Shown here: positions 1 to 9,394 of the stretch, piece after piece
Position numbering within the stretch: the first letter of the stretch is position 1
How the letters are laid out: every line of letters begins with the position of its first letter
Assembly (NCBI GenBank): GCA_900642245.1
Contig: CAAAJI010000111.1
Coordinates: forward strand, 48,221-106,719
Origin: Fragilaria radians
Taxonomy: Eukaryota; Bacillariophyta; Fragilariophyceae; Fragilariales; Fragilariaceae
Length of the DNA: 58,499 nt
Direction of reading: 5' to 3'
Made by a program: the position numbers and the translations under genes
The notes under the pieces: generated by a model
What the model was told of the DNA's origin: nothing
The model's database searches: none
What the model saw: the letters and a program-made list of their open reading frames with translations, nothing else

Positions 1-635
1 GTATGAAGCGGTGATGGTGATCTCTTGAAGTGGAAAGAGGACTGCTTATTCTGTACTCGTCGAACATGATCAGGAATTTTACCGCTTCGAAAGGAGAGAA
101 TTGGATCCTGTGCCGGAGCCGCCGTTCGAGATGGTATACTCGACCTTGCGGTACAGCATGATGACGATTCACCGTGCACATCGATCAATGCAGATTTTCC
201 AAAGCACGGATGTGAGACACAAAGACTACTTCTCGTTCTTTCAATATCATCGCGCCATGTAACATTCCTCCCCAAAGATCGTTCTCGCTGATGTCGCGGT
301 GGACGTAAAATACCATTAGGCTGGGTTTGATTATATTCCGATTTTGGTTTACTGCTACTAATTCTCTGAGCTCTATGATAATCATTATTCTCCCAGGACG
401 TATCCTCCTCATGAAAGGTATCTCCTCTACAGGTCATCCAATCCATATACCCTTCCATTCCTGAAAGCTGATTGTCAGTCGAAGGCATGGCAGAAAAGTT
501 TGAACGATAGGCAAAATCCTGCTGTACATGCGACGACGAGAATACTGAATGTGCCATTGGCGAAGAAGATTCATATGGGTGATGCGAGGTAGTGCGCTTA
601 TTCCGAGGTGAGTTAATCTCAAGATAAAACGCCAT
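1..635 (-). CDS. Unknown protein, N-terminal part (runs off left edge)
   Basis: The minus strand is open without a stop from an ATG at 635-633 to the window edge, about 211 codons. The three shorter reading frames here on the same strand are interrupted, and this is the only one that continues, so I take it as the real gene. The protein starts MAFYLEINSPRNKR and is rich in Ser, Arg, His and Pro with little hydrophobic content, so it is probably disordered. I recognise no domain. A short stretch reading RNVTW, near residue 124, fits the general PP1-docking pattern (R/K-x-V-x-F/W), but such short matches occur by chance. The gene is divergent from the Elg1-like gene and shares a 354-bp upstream region with it. 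No intron is needed in the visible part. Moderately sure it is coding; function unknown. Confidence 0.6.
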   Translation of the reverse strand, partial: MAFYLEINSPRNKRTTSHHPYESSSPMAHSVFSSSHVQQDFAYRSNFSAMPSTDNQLSGMEGYMDWMTCRGDTFHEEDTSWENNDYHRAQRISSSKPKSEYNQTQPNGILRPPRHQRERSLGRNVTWRDDIERTRSSLCVSHPCFGKSALIDVHGESSSCCTARSSIPSRTAAPAQDPILSFRSGKIPDHVRRVQNKQSSFHFKRSPSPLH

Positions 636-770
636 GACGCTGAAGAGATAACTTAATAAGTTTTTGTCAACTGAAAATCTAGTGAGTCGTCGCTCGTGCA
701 TTTCCTCTTACTTGTAAAGAGGAATAAATTGAATATTATAATAGCACGTTTCATAGATACAGGTAAAGTT

Positions 771-820
771 TTTTGGCGAATAATTTTGTCTGCGCCGAAA
801 ACCATACACCCGCGCCAAAA
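771..820. promoter_or_regulatory. Cluster of E2F-like sites between divergent genes
   Basis: Three elements related to the E2F/DP consensus TTTSSCGC lie within 50 bp. TTTGGCGA at 772-779 matches 7 of 8. GCGCCGAA at 792-799 is the reverse complement of TTCGGCGC, also one mismatch. GCGCCAAA at 812-819 is a perfect reverse-complement match to TTTGGCGC. They lie about 170-220 bp upstream of the ATG of a replication-linked ATPase gene. E2F control of S-phase genes is established in animals and plants; binding here is an inference. Confidence 0.5.
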
Positions 821-989
821 TCGATCACACAGTCAATTTTCTCATTCCAACGCCTTCATATCCTCTTCCTAAGTTGGGTAACCAAAATTTCACCTCTTAT
901 ATCATAAGTCTTCGATGTGTTTTCGAGGAATAGAAAAAGAGATTCAAACCCGACACTGTTGAGAAATATATTTAAATATTTAATTATAG

Positions 990-3900
990 ATGCTATCAAG
1001 CCCTGTGCTGTCTCGGCCATTAATGTCATTAAGTCAATCGTCGGTCCAAAGGGAAATCAATGTTTGGTTATGTGATTTCTGTAAAGAAGCATTTTTTCAT
1101 GATTATGATGAGGCATGTGTGCATGAAGAGGCCTGTACGAAACGAAAGGCTGAAATTTGCGTTGCGCAAGAAAATTTGCCCGTGCTAGCCTCGGGTAATG
1201 TTTCGAAGCGAAAATCGGTGCAAACCTTATTTGCACCTATCCTTCCAAAATCACGCAACTTGGTAAAAAAGCATGAGATAGCGTCTTCGAAAGTGGCGGA
1301 CCTTGCTCCAATCTTTGTGGGTTCTCGGACTGCAAAAGAAAGTTTAAGTAAATGCAAACTTAAAAATAAATCGGTCATGCAATCGAGGACTGAGGATAAA
1401 CATGTCTCAACGAACAATAGAAAGAGAAAATGTGATGCGAAACAATATGCAGTCCCAAAGCGATCATGTTCCGACTCGACATCCACCAAAGGTCTTTGTT
1501 GTGAATTGAATGTACCCATGGCCTCAATTTTTTCACGAAAAACAACAAAAAGCGACAAAAGAATAGATATACTCAAAGATGTTGATGACGAAAATGATAA
1601 AAAGTCTCAAGAGATTGATCCTATTTCTCGATTGCGAAAGAAAGCAGCAACGTCTATGAGAGCAAAAACTACAATATATGACAGATTTCCAGTCCCATCA
1701 CACATTGGAATAATTCCTTACCAGAGAGCTAAAGGGGAATCACGATTTGGTGAAGAGTTATCGATTCTAAGGAAAACCTTAGCTTACCAAAGTGGAAATG
1801 AATATCGCAGTGTACATGATTCGTCATTATGCAACCTTCGAGGGCCAACTTTTGAACCAGATATTGACTTAATTTGTAGGATTCTGTCTTCTACATTGGG
1901 CGGTGTGACTAAAGAAGGAAGTAAAGACCAATATTTATGGACAGAAAAGTATAAGATTCACAATATACCTTTGGATGTATGTGGCGCCTCCAACAAAACT
2001 ATTGCAGAAAAATGTATCAAATTCGTTTTGGAATGGAAAGCTAAACGTTCTGAAGCACGAGAACGCCGTGCCCTGAGGCAGGATAGACTTGCGCGAGGCA
2101 AGAAACTATCTGTGGGAAAGAGAAAGCAAGATATGTGGGATGATGACGCTTCGGATGAAGATCAAATAGATCTTCCGTCTTTGTGCTTGTTGATTGGACC
2201 TGTTGGTTGTGGTAAAACCAGCCTGGTGCACGCAGTTGCCAAGCACTGCGATTGTAAGGTTATGGAAATCAATACGACTGAAAAGCGCTCAAATCAAAGC
2301 TTAAGAAATGCGATTGAGGAAGCAACACAAAGCGAATCCACATTTGATTTACTTAAACCTAGAGTCAATGATCTGGTTCTCTCCCACGACTTAATTGATT
2401 CAGAAGATGAGGTGGAGCCACCATCTTCTTCTGTACCCATAATTCTTATAGATGAAGTCGATCTTTTATTTGAGAATGAAGGTGATTCTGGATTCTGGAA
2501 TGCATTAAAGTCTCTTTCTCGAAAGGCGAAATGCCCCATTTTCTTAACCGCAAATGAGATCCCTCTCGCATTGAATGCAATGTCGATCCCAAATGTGCAG
2601 TTTTCCATCGTACGTCCATCACCCGATGAATGTGTCAACAAACTTTGGCAGATCATCAAATCAGAAAACTTGACTCGGAAACAAAACGTCGACGTGGAAC
2701 AAACTAAGCAAGCCTTAGCCGCTTTCTCAAGTCTACTTGATTGTGATATCCGACGCATAATTCTCGAACTTCAACTATTTTCTACTTCGTCTGATTTTTG
2801 TATAAATCGTGATTTACAAATGCCATTCCTCCTCCCAGTTCCGTTATCGGAAAGAGGGTTTAATCGTTTCAAGGGTGAACCAGAAATTACCAGAGCTAAT
2901 CCACCATTTTTTTCACCTGATAATGAGATGACACTGACTTTGGAAGGTGCAAGTTTAGGATGTCTTGGTCATTTCTGCAGTGTCACAGTCGGGAATCTGG
3001 CTTGTGAAACAATTGATGTCAAAGAATCATCAGTCCAAGTTCGATGTCCACTTCTACACACTTGGAAAAGTCCTGATTCACTTCGAACCGAGACCTTATC
3101 GAAAAGATTTCCAAGGATTAGAATAAAGACTAAGCCAGCGTTTCCGCAATTGATGCTGGGTATAGAGTATCACCATTACCAATTAGGCGATGGAACCAGT
3201 ATTTTGGAAACGTCGCAAACTACTCTTGAGTTCCGTTCTGGCTCTTCTCAAGGTGTTTTCGATATTGAAAGTGGTGACGAGTCACAAGAATTAATCGATT
3301 CAGATTCACATAAGACTTCTAAATTAATTTCGGATGACGAAGATTGTAGTGTTTCTGCAAAGAATGATTTATCGGGGAAATGGTGTGTGAACAAGGAAAG
3401 CGCGAGAGCGTGTGACGATCTTGATGAGCTTTCAAAAGTGCTTGAGCTTAAAAGCGCCTCCGCGTTTATTGGAGACTCCATGACAGGTTTGCCACTTCTT
3501 GCAGGAGCTTGTAGAGGCTTTGGGACAGAATTTATTGATGAAGTTACCTCTGTATTTAACACTATTGATTCTAAACGACTATCCCAAAAGCGCGCACCAC
3601 CGCCCATTGAGCGAATTATATTGCAAGGATGGAATGAACATGGATTCGTGTTTGGAAGCAGTGACACTCTCGTAACCCTTCCCTGCACTAGGGAACGACG
3701 ATTATTATCAGATTTCGGTTGCTTTGGTCACACTCCATTCCCCCCACCATCGACTTCATCGATTATCGATCCCAGCATGAATCCTGATGAAGATGACCAA
3801 GGCCAGGACAATTTTCTCTCAAATGAATTTTCTTTTCTCCAGACAAGATCTTCCTCGTTGTCATCCGAAATTTCAACGCATCTCAATTATCTTCTTAGCC

Positions 3901-4304
3901 AACCATCAGAGCCAACAGAATATGAATTGCGAAACACTGTAATGCGCCGGCAACGAGCTATTGAGCATACTTGTGATTTCTTTGCCAAATTATTCGACGT
4001 GTCGACTCAAGGCGCAATGTTTCCTCACAATGCGGCAAGAATGAGGCATGCAGCTGGAGAAACAATTAATCAAATTTTCCTTGACTACAGCCCTATCTTG
4101 TCGAAAATTTGCTTATACGAGACCGATGCCATGTCATGGATTGAGACTCAGATTAGTGATAGTATATCGTCAGGAAAGCGAAGTACAAGGCGCTCTAAGT
4201 TGCAGTACTTTTGTCCATATCTATCTACTATTAACAGAATGCTACCTCAAGGAGACTGTCTGGAAGTGGGACATAAACAATGCAATTATGTGCTAAGATG
4301 GTGA
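990..4304 (+). CDS. ELG1: Elg1/ATAD5-like RFC-type AAA+ ATPase
   Basis: Uninterrupted 1104-residue protein. A Walker A motif (GPVGCGKTS) sits near residue 402, a Walker B motif (IILIDEVDLL) near 484 and a sensor-1-like strand (FLTANEIP) near 516. This spacing, with an acidic insert between the A and B motifs, is that of ATAD5/Elg1, the large subunit of the RFC-like complex that unloads PCNA after DNA replication. The N-terminus (residues 27-50) has a Cys/His cluster (WLCDFC ... H ... C) that looks like a small zinc-binding motif. The rest of the N-terminal third is basic and low-complexity, as expected for this family, and a stretch reading SVQTLFAPI near residue 70 may be a weak PCNA-interaction element. 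Length is in the family range. The E2F-like sites upstream fit an S-phase gene. RFC1, Ctf18 and Rad17 relatives are less likely because no BRCT domain is seen and the acidic insert fits ATAD5. Confidence 0.8.
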   Translation: MLSSPVLSRPLMSLSQSSVQREINVWLCDFCKEAFFHDYDEACVHEEACTKRKAEICVAQENLPVLASGNVSKRKSVQTLFAPILPKSRNLVKKHEIASSKVADLAPIFVGSRTAKESLSKCKLKNKSVMQSRTEDKHVSTNNRKRKCDAKQYAVPKRSCSDSTSTKGLCCELNVPMASIFSRKTTKSDKRIDILKDVDDENDKKSQEIDPISRLRKKAATSMRAKTTIYDRFPVPSHIGIIPYQRAKGESRFGEELSILRKTLAYQSGNEYRSVHDSSLCNLRGPTFEPDIDLICRILSSTLGGVTKEGSKDQYLWTEKYKIHNIPLDVCGASNKTIAEKCIKFVLEWKAKRSEARERRALRQDRLARGKKLSVGKRKQDMWDDDASDEDQIDLPSLCLLIGPVGCGKTSLVHAVAKHCDCKVMEINTTEKRSNQSLRNAIEEATQSESTFDLLKPRVNDLVLSHDLIDSEDEVEPPSSSVPIILIDEVDLLFENEGDSGFWNALKSLSRKAKCPIFLTANEIPLALNAMSIPNVQFSIVRPSPDECVNKLWQIIKSENLTRKQNVDVEQTKQALAAFSSLLDCDIRRIILELQLFSTSSDFCINRDLQMPFLLPVPLSERGFNRFKGEPEITRANPPFFSPDNEMTLTLEGASLGCLGHFCSVTVGNLACETIDVKESSVQVRCPLLHTWKSPDSLRTETLSKRFPRIRIKTKPAFPQLMLGIEYHHYQLGDGTSILETSQTTLEFRSGSSQGVFDIESGDESQELIDSDSHKTSKLISDDEDCSVSAKNDLSGKWCVNKESARACDDLDELSKVLELKSASAFIGDSMTGLPLLAGACRGFGTEFIDEVTSVFNTIDSKRLSQKRAPPPIERIILQGWNEHGFVFGSSDTLVTLPCTRERRLLSDFGCFGHTPFPPPSTSSIIDPSMNPDEDDQGQDNFLSNEFSFLQTRSSSLSSEISTHLNYLLSQPSEPTEYELRNTVMRRQRAIEHTCDFFAKLFDVSTQGAMFPHNAARMRHAAGETINQIFLDYSPILSKICLYETDAMSWIETQISDSISSGKRSTRRSKLQYFCPYLSTINRMLPQGDCLEVGHKQCNYVLRW

Positions 4305-4392
4305 TTACAACCTAAAGATAGTCCTTCGATGGATCAAAGCTTTTCTTTATATTTCTCAATATCATGTTGTTTTAGTTGAGGAAAATCCGTAT

Positions 4393-5274
4393 TCACATTA
4401 CCTGAGCCCAATAGTTTGCTGTAGTATCCTGTTTTGAAGACAAATGCTCAGTACCTGCCAACCTGAATGGACTGCTGTTAGTCAAATTGCGTGCATCTCT
4501 GGCAAAAATTAATCCCGCAAGGGTCATTACAACAGCAAAAATCAGCCAGATAGTAGCCCAAAATTTATAATTCATACCCCAATATTCAGCCACTGCCTGA
4601 GCATCTGTATCCATCAGATGATCTCCATTGTAATTTTGCGCCGACCCGTACAAATTCCTAATATCTATTATAGCATTCATAGAGCAATTGGCAGCAAGGA
4701 ACGCGAACAGATTATCGATCCAAACAGCCGGTAGGAGCCAACCACTTAAAATCAAAATAACTCCTTCTATGCTGAGAACCACGAATCCAAATACATTTCT
4801 GACGTAAAGGAGGCAACTTAACACAATGGTTACTCCGAATGCGATACAGCCAATGGTAGGACCTAAAACTGTTCGTCGATAAAGCAATAATATTCCTCCC
4901 CAAAAAGCTGTACCCGTGTATCCAGCGGAAGAAACAAAGGCTTGTTTCCAATTTACGTATTCCACATCATACCAACAAATACCACCTCCATCATGATAGA
5001 TTTCAAGCTTTTCAATTGAACCACCCATTAAAATAGCTGCAGTACCATGGGACATTTCATGAACCCATGTTGCGAACAAAAGAAAGGGATATAAGACGTA
5101 TCTACCCGTGTCAAAGTTCATGAGTATTGCCAGAACTAGACAAGCCCCAATAATTATCCTGTCTCGATATAGTATACGGACAATCCAATGGCGACCATCC
5201 TCTCCGTTCTGCGCTGCTAGCAACGATTCTTCTCGTGACTCGTTCTCACAAGCGTCTGGCAGAGAGCAACTCAT
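4393..5274 (-). CDS. Peptidase M50B-like membrane protein, copy 1
   Basis: The start is the ATG at 5274-5272; the frame is open a few codons further but only to a GTG, and homology to the second copy begins at this Met (MSC-LPDAC). The 293-residue protein has a charged N-terminal tail, then several hydrophobic segments. The zinc-metalloprotease motif HEMSH (HExxH) lies in FATWVHEMSHG near residue 80, at the end of a membrane segment. Peptidase_M50B-like proteins of this size (about 250-300 residues) occur widely in fungi and protists; they are predicted membrane zinc proteases without a settled substrate. A paralogue lies at 11220-12143 in the same orientation, with the same length and motifs. 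A diverged copia LTR lies about 80 bp upstream, so retrotransposon sequence may form part of the promoter. Confidence 0.75.
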   Translation of the reverse strand: MSCSLPDACENESREESLLAAQNGEDGRHWIVRILYRDRIIIGACLVLAILMNFDTGRYVLYPFLLFATWVHEMSHGTAAILMGGSIEKLEIYHDGGGICWYDVEYVNWKQAFVSSAGYTGTAFWGGILLLYRRTVLGPTIGCIAFGVTIVLSCLLYVRNVFGFVVLSIEGVILILSGWLLPAVWIDNLFAFLAANCSMNAIIDIRNLYGSAQNYNGDHLMDTDAQAVAEYWGMNYKFWATIWLIFAVVMTLAGLIFARDARNLTNSSPFRLAGTEHLSSKQDTTANYWAQVM

Positions 5275-5309
5275 AATTCTAAAAATTGGTGCCACTCACA
5301 AAATCAAAG

Positions 5310-5327
5310 TTGACCCATCAGGGTCAA
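5310..5327. repeat. 7-bp perfect inverted repeat upstream of M50B copy 1
   Basis: TTGACCC and GGGTCAA are separated by four bases, 36 bp upstream of the start codon of the M50B-like gene. It could be a dimeric transcription-factor site or chance; I did not see the same element upstream of the second copy. Confidence 0.35.
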
Positions 5328-5639
5328 TTTTACAATTCTTTCAACATTGATTCGGCGATGGAAAGTAGCGTGCACGTCCAAAAACTTTTTGCACGATGCG
5401 TGCTAAATATTCCTAATACAATCGATATTAATTGCATCTATGAGTGGCACGACAGAATCACTCATTAACAAGAATTCTAACTCTGACAAGATCTAGCAGA
5501 CTTCGAAGTATAATCGAGAATAACAGCGAACTAGGATTGCAATAGGAGACTAGGTAAAGGGGAAAGTTAAGTCTAAAGATGAATGAAGGCATGATAAGCA
5601 TAAAGCGGGCAGCATTCCAATAGTTGACAGTTACCACCA

Positions 5640-6230
5640 AAAAATTCAGCTTTGGTGGAGGAAATTTAAAGATTATGGATATTTGGCTGGGTTTGGAGAT
5701 GCAATCAATGACAAAAGAGACCCTCACCTTCCAGTATTGCACACAACCCCTTTGGATACAAATACCAAAACTGGACAACTCCAGATGAAGGCAAAGAAGC
5801 AAAACGAAGCAGCTATGTCCCAGTTTCACAATTGCCTTTGTTAAAGAAATATAATGGGATTGATTAGAAATCAATCACAAGAGAATAACCAGGAGGAATA
5901 GCATACCTAGTGGTGCAGGGGTTACTCAAGAAAGATGGCCCAACAGATACCATATCAAAACTAGAGATGCATCAACACTTAAAGAAAATAAGGATGAAGA
6001 AAGGGACCAATCCTGCACTGCTATTTGAACAGTTACGCAGAAGAGAGGAACAATTTCTGGCACCAGGTGACAAAATAGATGAAGTCAATCTCATTGTGAT
6101 AGTTTTGCGCCAGGCAAATACCAATTGTTATTCACGGGGGGTCCAAAGTGTGAAGGGAAGTGAAATTACCTTGCTGGATCTCAAAATTGTGTCGGGGCAA
6201 CATTATAGACAGATTAATAGAGCGTAGAGT
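5640..6230 (+). pseudogene. copia Gag remnant
   Basis: The reading frame from about 5647 gives a Gag-like start with a WW motif and stops near 5842. A second open stretch (5910-6227) continues the Gag helical region (SKLEMHQHLKKIRMKKG, FEQLRRREEQF). The break between them and the absence of a zinc knuckle show that it is decayed. Confidence 0.65.
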
Positions 6231-6349
6231 CACAGGAATGAAAGGGAAACTGGTGAAGCTTTGCTCAGTGCATTCAATGGAGCATGCTTTTGCTGCTGTA
6301 GAAAGAGTCATTGTTGAATGCACTGGTATGGTAAAAAACGAGATTCTCT

Positions 6350-6565
6350 AACTTGAAGATTTGGGGCAAAGCTGGGACTGTGACATTGCGGAACAAGATG
6401 TCCTCTGAAATTGAGAAATGAGGGCATATATGAATTTTTGTTGGATACCCAGATGATCATCCTAGTGATACTTACCAAATGTGGGATCCAAGAAGTAGGA
6501 GAGTGCACTTGACTCGTGACGTCAGGTGGCTTGATAGAATTTACTTCAAGGATGTAAATAAATGA
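6350..6565 (+). pseudogene. copia integrase C-terminal remnant
   Basis: One frame reads through two stops with the pattern typical of copia integrases: a WG-AGTVT motif, then FVGYPDDHPSDTYQMWDP, then the VHLTRDVRWL box. The following 240 bases read as an acidic, Asn-rich spacer typical of the region before reverse transcriptase, but no RT is present. Confidence 0.75.
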
Positions 6566-7036
6566 AAATGGTAATGATATAGAAATCAACTTCAAAATTG
6601 GGGAGGGAACAGTAAGAATTAAGGATTCAACAGATTCACAATATGTCAACAATGGAAATGATGGTCATACCGAAGCCAATGACAACAAAAATGAAGAGGA
6701 CAAAACAAATCTGTCAGACATGGAAGAGAAAAATGTAAGTTTATCCAACCCCCAAGAGTTGAAAGAAAAGGTTTGCTTAAGGTGGAGTGTTTTTTTTGGA
6801 AAATAATTGCAGTGGCATCTTCACCAAAAAATTATGTGGCATCTTCTTCAATGAACATATGAAGAGGTTTTGCGGTGACGACACGGGTAGTGATGGAAAT
6901 TTGTACGGGGAGAGTGTCGGGAGTGTTGTATATTCCTATAACAGTCGGTTTTAAATTTTAGAGTAGAGTCTCTACACAAATCTATGATTGGCACGACTGA
7001 ATCAGAAGGAACGACCGAATCACTAATCAACAATGA

Positions 7037-8341
7037 GTCTCAATGTATAATCAACAAGTCCACTAGTTATCTAGCAATATCTTTATCGCAGGTCAAATGG
7101 TTCGAGGCTTTCCCTCTCCAAATAAAAGAAACCGAAAAAAATTGGCTACAAAACTTGCTTCAAGTACAATCGAGATTGAAAAAAGTCATCAAATGGCTGA
7201 AAGGAACAATGCTAAAAATAGAAGGCACAAAAATCTAAATTCTCATAGAAGCGTCGAATGTGAATACAGCTTAACTTCTAAAGCTTGTGACACAAAACTG
7301 AATAAAGAAAAAAAACACGGCAGAAGAAGCAGGGCAGGGTAAGGACTAATGATTCAAAAAAGTAGTGTGACAAAATTGACTCCTCATGATTGACGGCACA
7401 AAAATTCGACATGAAGCTTCAGTTTGGTCAATAAATCTGTGCAAGGTCCACTCTTGATAAGTTTTGTACAAAGATTGAATAGTGCTACATCAAATCATGG
7501 AAGGGCAACGAAATCAAAAACAAAGGAATCACATGAAAATTCTTGGAGTATGAATTTATCCCTAGCATGATTTCTATCAAATGTTAAGCATTAATCGAAA
7601 TAGGACTTACGCAAGGAATCTCAGTTATTTGAAAGCCATCAAAGATGATTGAATATCAGCAAAATCTCCCTCAATGATGATGATTATTACAGCTTGCTAG
7701 CATTAATATAATAGTCTGGTAAGACTTCCTAAGGTGGAAGTGATTAAGCAGTGTATGGAGAAGTTTTACCTTGGCAATATCTAATGAGAAAATTGATATC
7801 CTTAATAGGCTTGAACTTGAAGGCAAGTACAATTATCTCTGAATTTTACAGCAGAAGATAAAATGAATGACCTTGATTTCCTAGCAACCTTTAAAGTAGC
7901 AAAGAATTGTGATGCCAAAATAAAAAGAGAGACTTTGATAGAAGCCAAACTCTTTGAGTACCGCTAGTTGGCATATATGAAATCTGGAAAGACAAGCTTA
8001 CACGCCACTCTTACAAGCAGAGAGGGCATTGAAACTAATAGGTTTTTGAGGGGTGGAAAGTATCGTTTAACTGTACTCGGAAGAAGAGAATTGAGTAAAC
8101 GTGTCATATTAAGCTTGATTTGGCAGAAAACCCACTCAAGAACAACATTGCTACTAACTGGCCTCATTCTGAAATTGACGTATGCTACTTCAAATTTTTG
8201 CCTTATTCGTCATTCCATGAGTGCACTGATTCCATAATCACCAATTTTGCTTTCTTTAAAATCACTCGCTTTCAAATCTATGGGAAATCAAGTCATATAC
8301 CTATTGAGACTATTCCTGCGACGTATCTGGAAGAAAAAGGG
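7037..8341. other. Unassigned degenerate sequence
   Basis: No clear gene. A Lys/Arg-rich 81-codon frame (7097-7342, plus) and an 89-codon frame (7968-8237, plus) are open, but I recognise neither and both are flanked by stops. Lying between identified transposon remnants, this is probably further decayed mobile DNA. That is inference, since no diagnostic domain is visible. Confidence 0.4.
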
Positions 8342-8343
8342 TA

Positions 8344-8367
8344 ACGTAAAATCGCAGTTTATGGCTG
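8344..8367 (+). repeat. Left terminal inverted repeat of pogo-like element
   Basis: 24-bp end sequence containing TCGCAGTTTATGGCTG, preceded by TA. It pairs with 9364-9387 with two mismatches. Confidence 0.8.
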
Positions 8368-8864
8368 GAAATCGTACCCTTAAGGAAAAGGGATAGTTTA
8401 CACACAATGTTGCGTTTTTAATAGAGGCATCTATACAAATAGATACATAACATCATTGCTTAATGAATGATGTATGTGGCATGCATAAGAATTACTTCTG
8501 CATTCAGATATCGATGCTTAAAGTTGGGTAAAAACAACAGATGTGAAAGATGATCAGCAGTTTATGGCTGGATTTCAAAAATGCAATATTCAATTCAAGT
8601 TAAGGAAGAATTTAGAAACTCATGTATGTATTGAGATATATTTTCTGACATAACTGTCTAAACTAGATATTTATTGAGTTGGTTTCTATTGAAGAGTCAG
8701 TTTTGAACGCCTAGTGCTTTGCGTCTCTTGGGAATTCTGTCAATGGCTGGTGGGAGAAGCAAGATTTGAGGTTGCACAATACAATGTTAACATTGCTGAA
8801 AGAAGAGAAAATTGAGATGTTCTTCTGAGGCTTCTGCTATGTCAATTTTGAAAATTTGTGCAGT

Positions 8865-9247
8865 TCACAAGCACAGTATTGGATGTTGTTCCATGAATCT
8901 GTTCAAACATCCACATATCAATGAAACAACTTGACAAGAGTTCCCAAACATTGAGTGAAAGAGCTCATGACCTTTGATATGTATGGCATCCCTGGAGACA
9001 GGGAAGCCTTGACACGGTATGCCAACAGTCCAGGCCTTGAGATCATCTTCTATTTCCACAGACTAAATTGGCAGAGGTCTAGGCCTTTTTGCTTCATTTC
9101 CATCTTTTTGTCCTTTGCCAAACAAGAAATGGTTCTCTTGGGAACATTGGGAAATGCTTTACATACAGCTCTTAGCTTTATATCCCCAAGATACTTTTCA
9201 ACAGCTTCATCTAAGTCTTCTTGGCTGTAAACCTTTTTCTTCGGCAT
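8865..9247 (-). pseudogene. pogo/Tigger transposase N-terminus, frameshifted
   Basis: From the ATG at 9247 the frame reads MPKKKVYSQEDLDEAVEKYL ... KRTISCLAKDK, a Psq-type helix-turn-helix. It stops near 9050, and homology continues in another frame from about 9059 (GFPVSRDAIHIKGHELF ... CLNRFMEQHP), which matches the CENPB/Tc5 helix-turn-helix. The frame change and early stop at 8865 show a dead gene; the integrase-fold catalytic domain is missing. Confidence 0.7.
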
Positions 9248-9363
9248 GATTTTGTGAAATCGGCCAAAAACTGGTGACGACAAAATTTATCCAATCAAAA
9301 TCCTTTATTTTTTTATTCGTTACATGATTGGCTAGATTTCATTTTCGGCCAAAAACTGGTGTA

Positions 9364-9387
9364 CAGCCATAAACTGCGACTCTACGT
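9364..9387 (-). repeat. Right terminal inverted repeat of pogo-like element
   Basis: Inverted copy of 8344-8367, followed outside by TA (9388-9389). Confidence 0.8.
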
Positions 9388-9394
9388 TATGTTT

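Larger units (their letters stand above)
5355..7036 (+). mobile_element. Deleted Ty1/copia (CoDi-like) retrotransposon with diverged LTR pair
   Basis: The plus strand encodes broken copia proteins. A Gag-like region lies at about 5640-6230 (QLWWRKFKDYGYLAGF, then a UBN2-type helical stretch from 5910). It is followed almost directly by the C-terminal end of the integrase at 6350-6565 (WGKAGTVTLRNK ... MWDPRSRRVHLTRDVRWLDR). The protease and integrase core are therefore deleted, and no reverse transcriptase follows. In-frame stops occur in both parts. Blocks at 5357-5465 and 6892-7035 resemble each other: GATGGAAA, ATATTCCTA and GCACGACWGAATCA occur in the same order, so I read them as remnants of the two LTRs. 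The element is old and cannot move by itself. Confidence 0.75.
8342..9389 (-). mobile_element. Degenerate pogo/Tigger-type DNA transposon with 24-bp TIRs
   Basis: The two ends match as inverted repeats over 24 bp with 22 identities (8344-8367 against the complement of 9364-9387), both containing TCGCAGTTTATGGCTG. Both are flanked outside by TA, the target duplication of Tc1/mariner-pogo elements. Inside, the minus strand encodes a Psq-type helix-turn-helix and then a CENP-B/Tc5-type helix-turn-helix, the paired N-terminal DNA-binding domains of pogo/Tigger transposases. The DDE catalytic part is not recognisable, and 1048 bp is too short for a full element. TCGGCCAAAAACTGGTG occurs twice near the right end (9263 and 9349 regions), and a further copy of the TIR core lies at about 8558-8571. 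Confidence 0.75.

Noticed and set aside
5458..5874. 138-codon minus-strand frame with hydrophobic product
   Set aside because: It is the antisense shadow of the copia Gag remnant; the plus strand carries the recognisable Gag motif.
7097..7342. Lys/Arg-rich frame as a host DNA-binding gene
   Set aside because: It lies in transposon debris just after the copia 3' LTR remnant, has no known domain and is interrupted on both sides.
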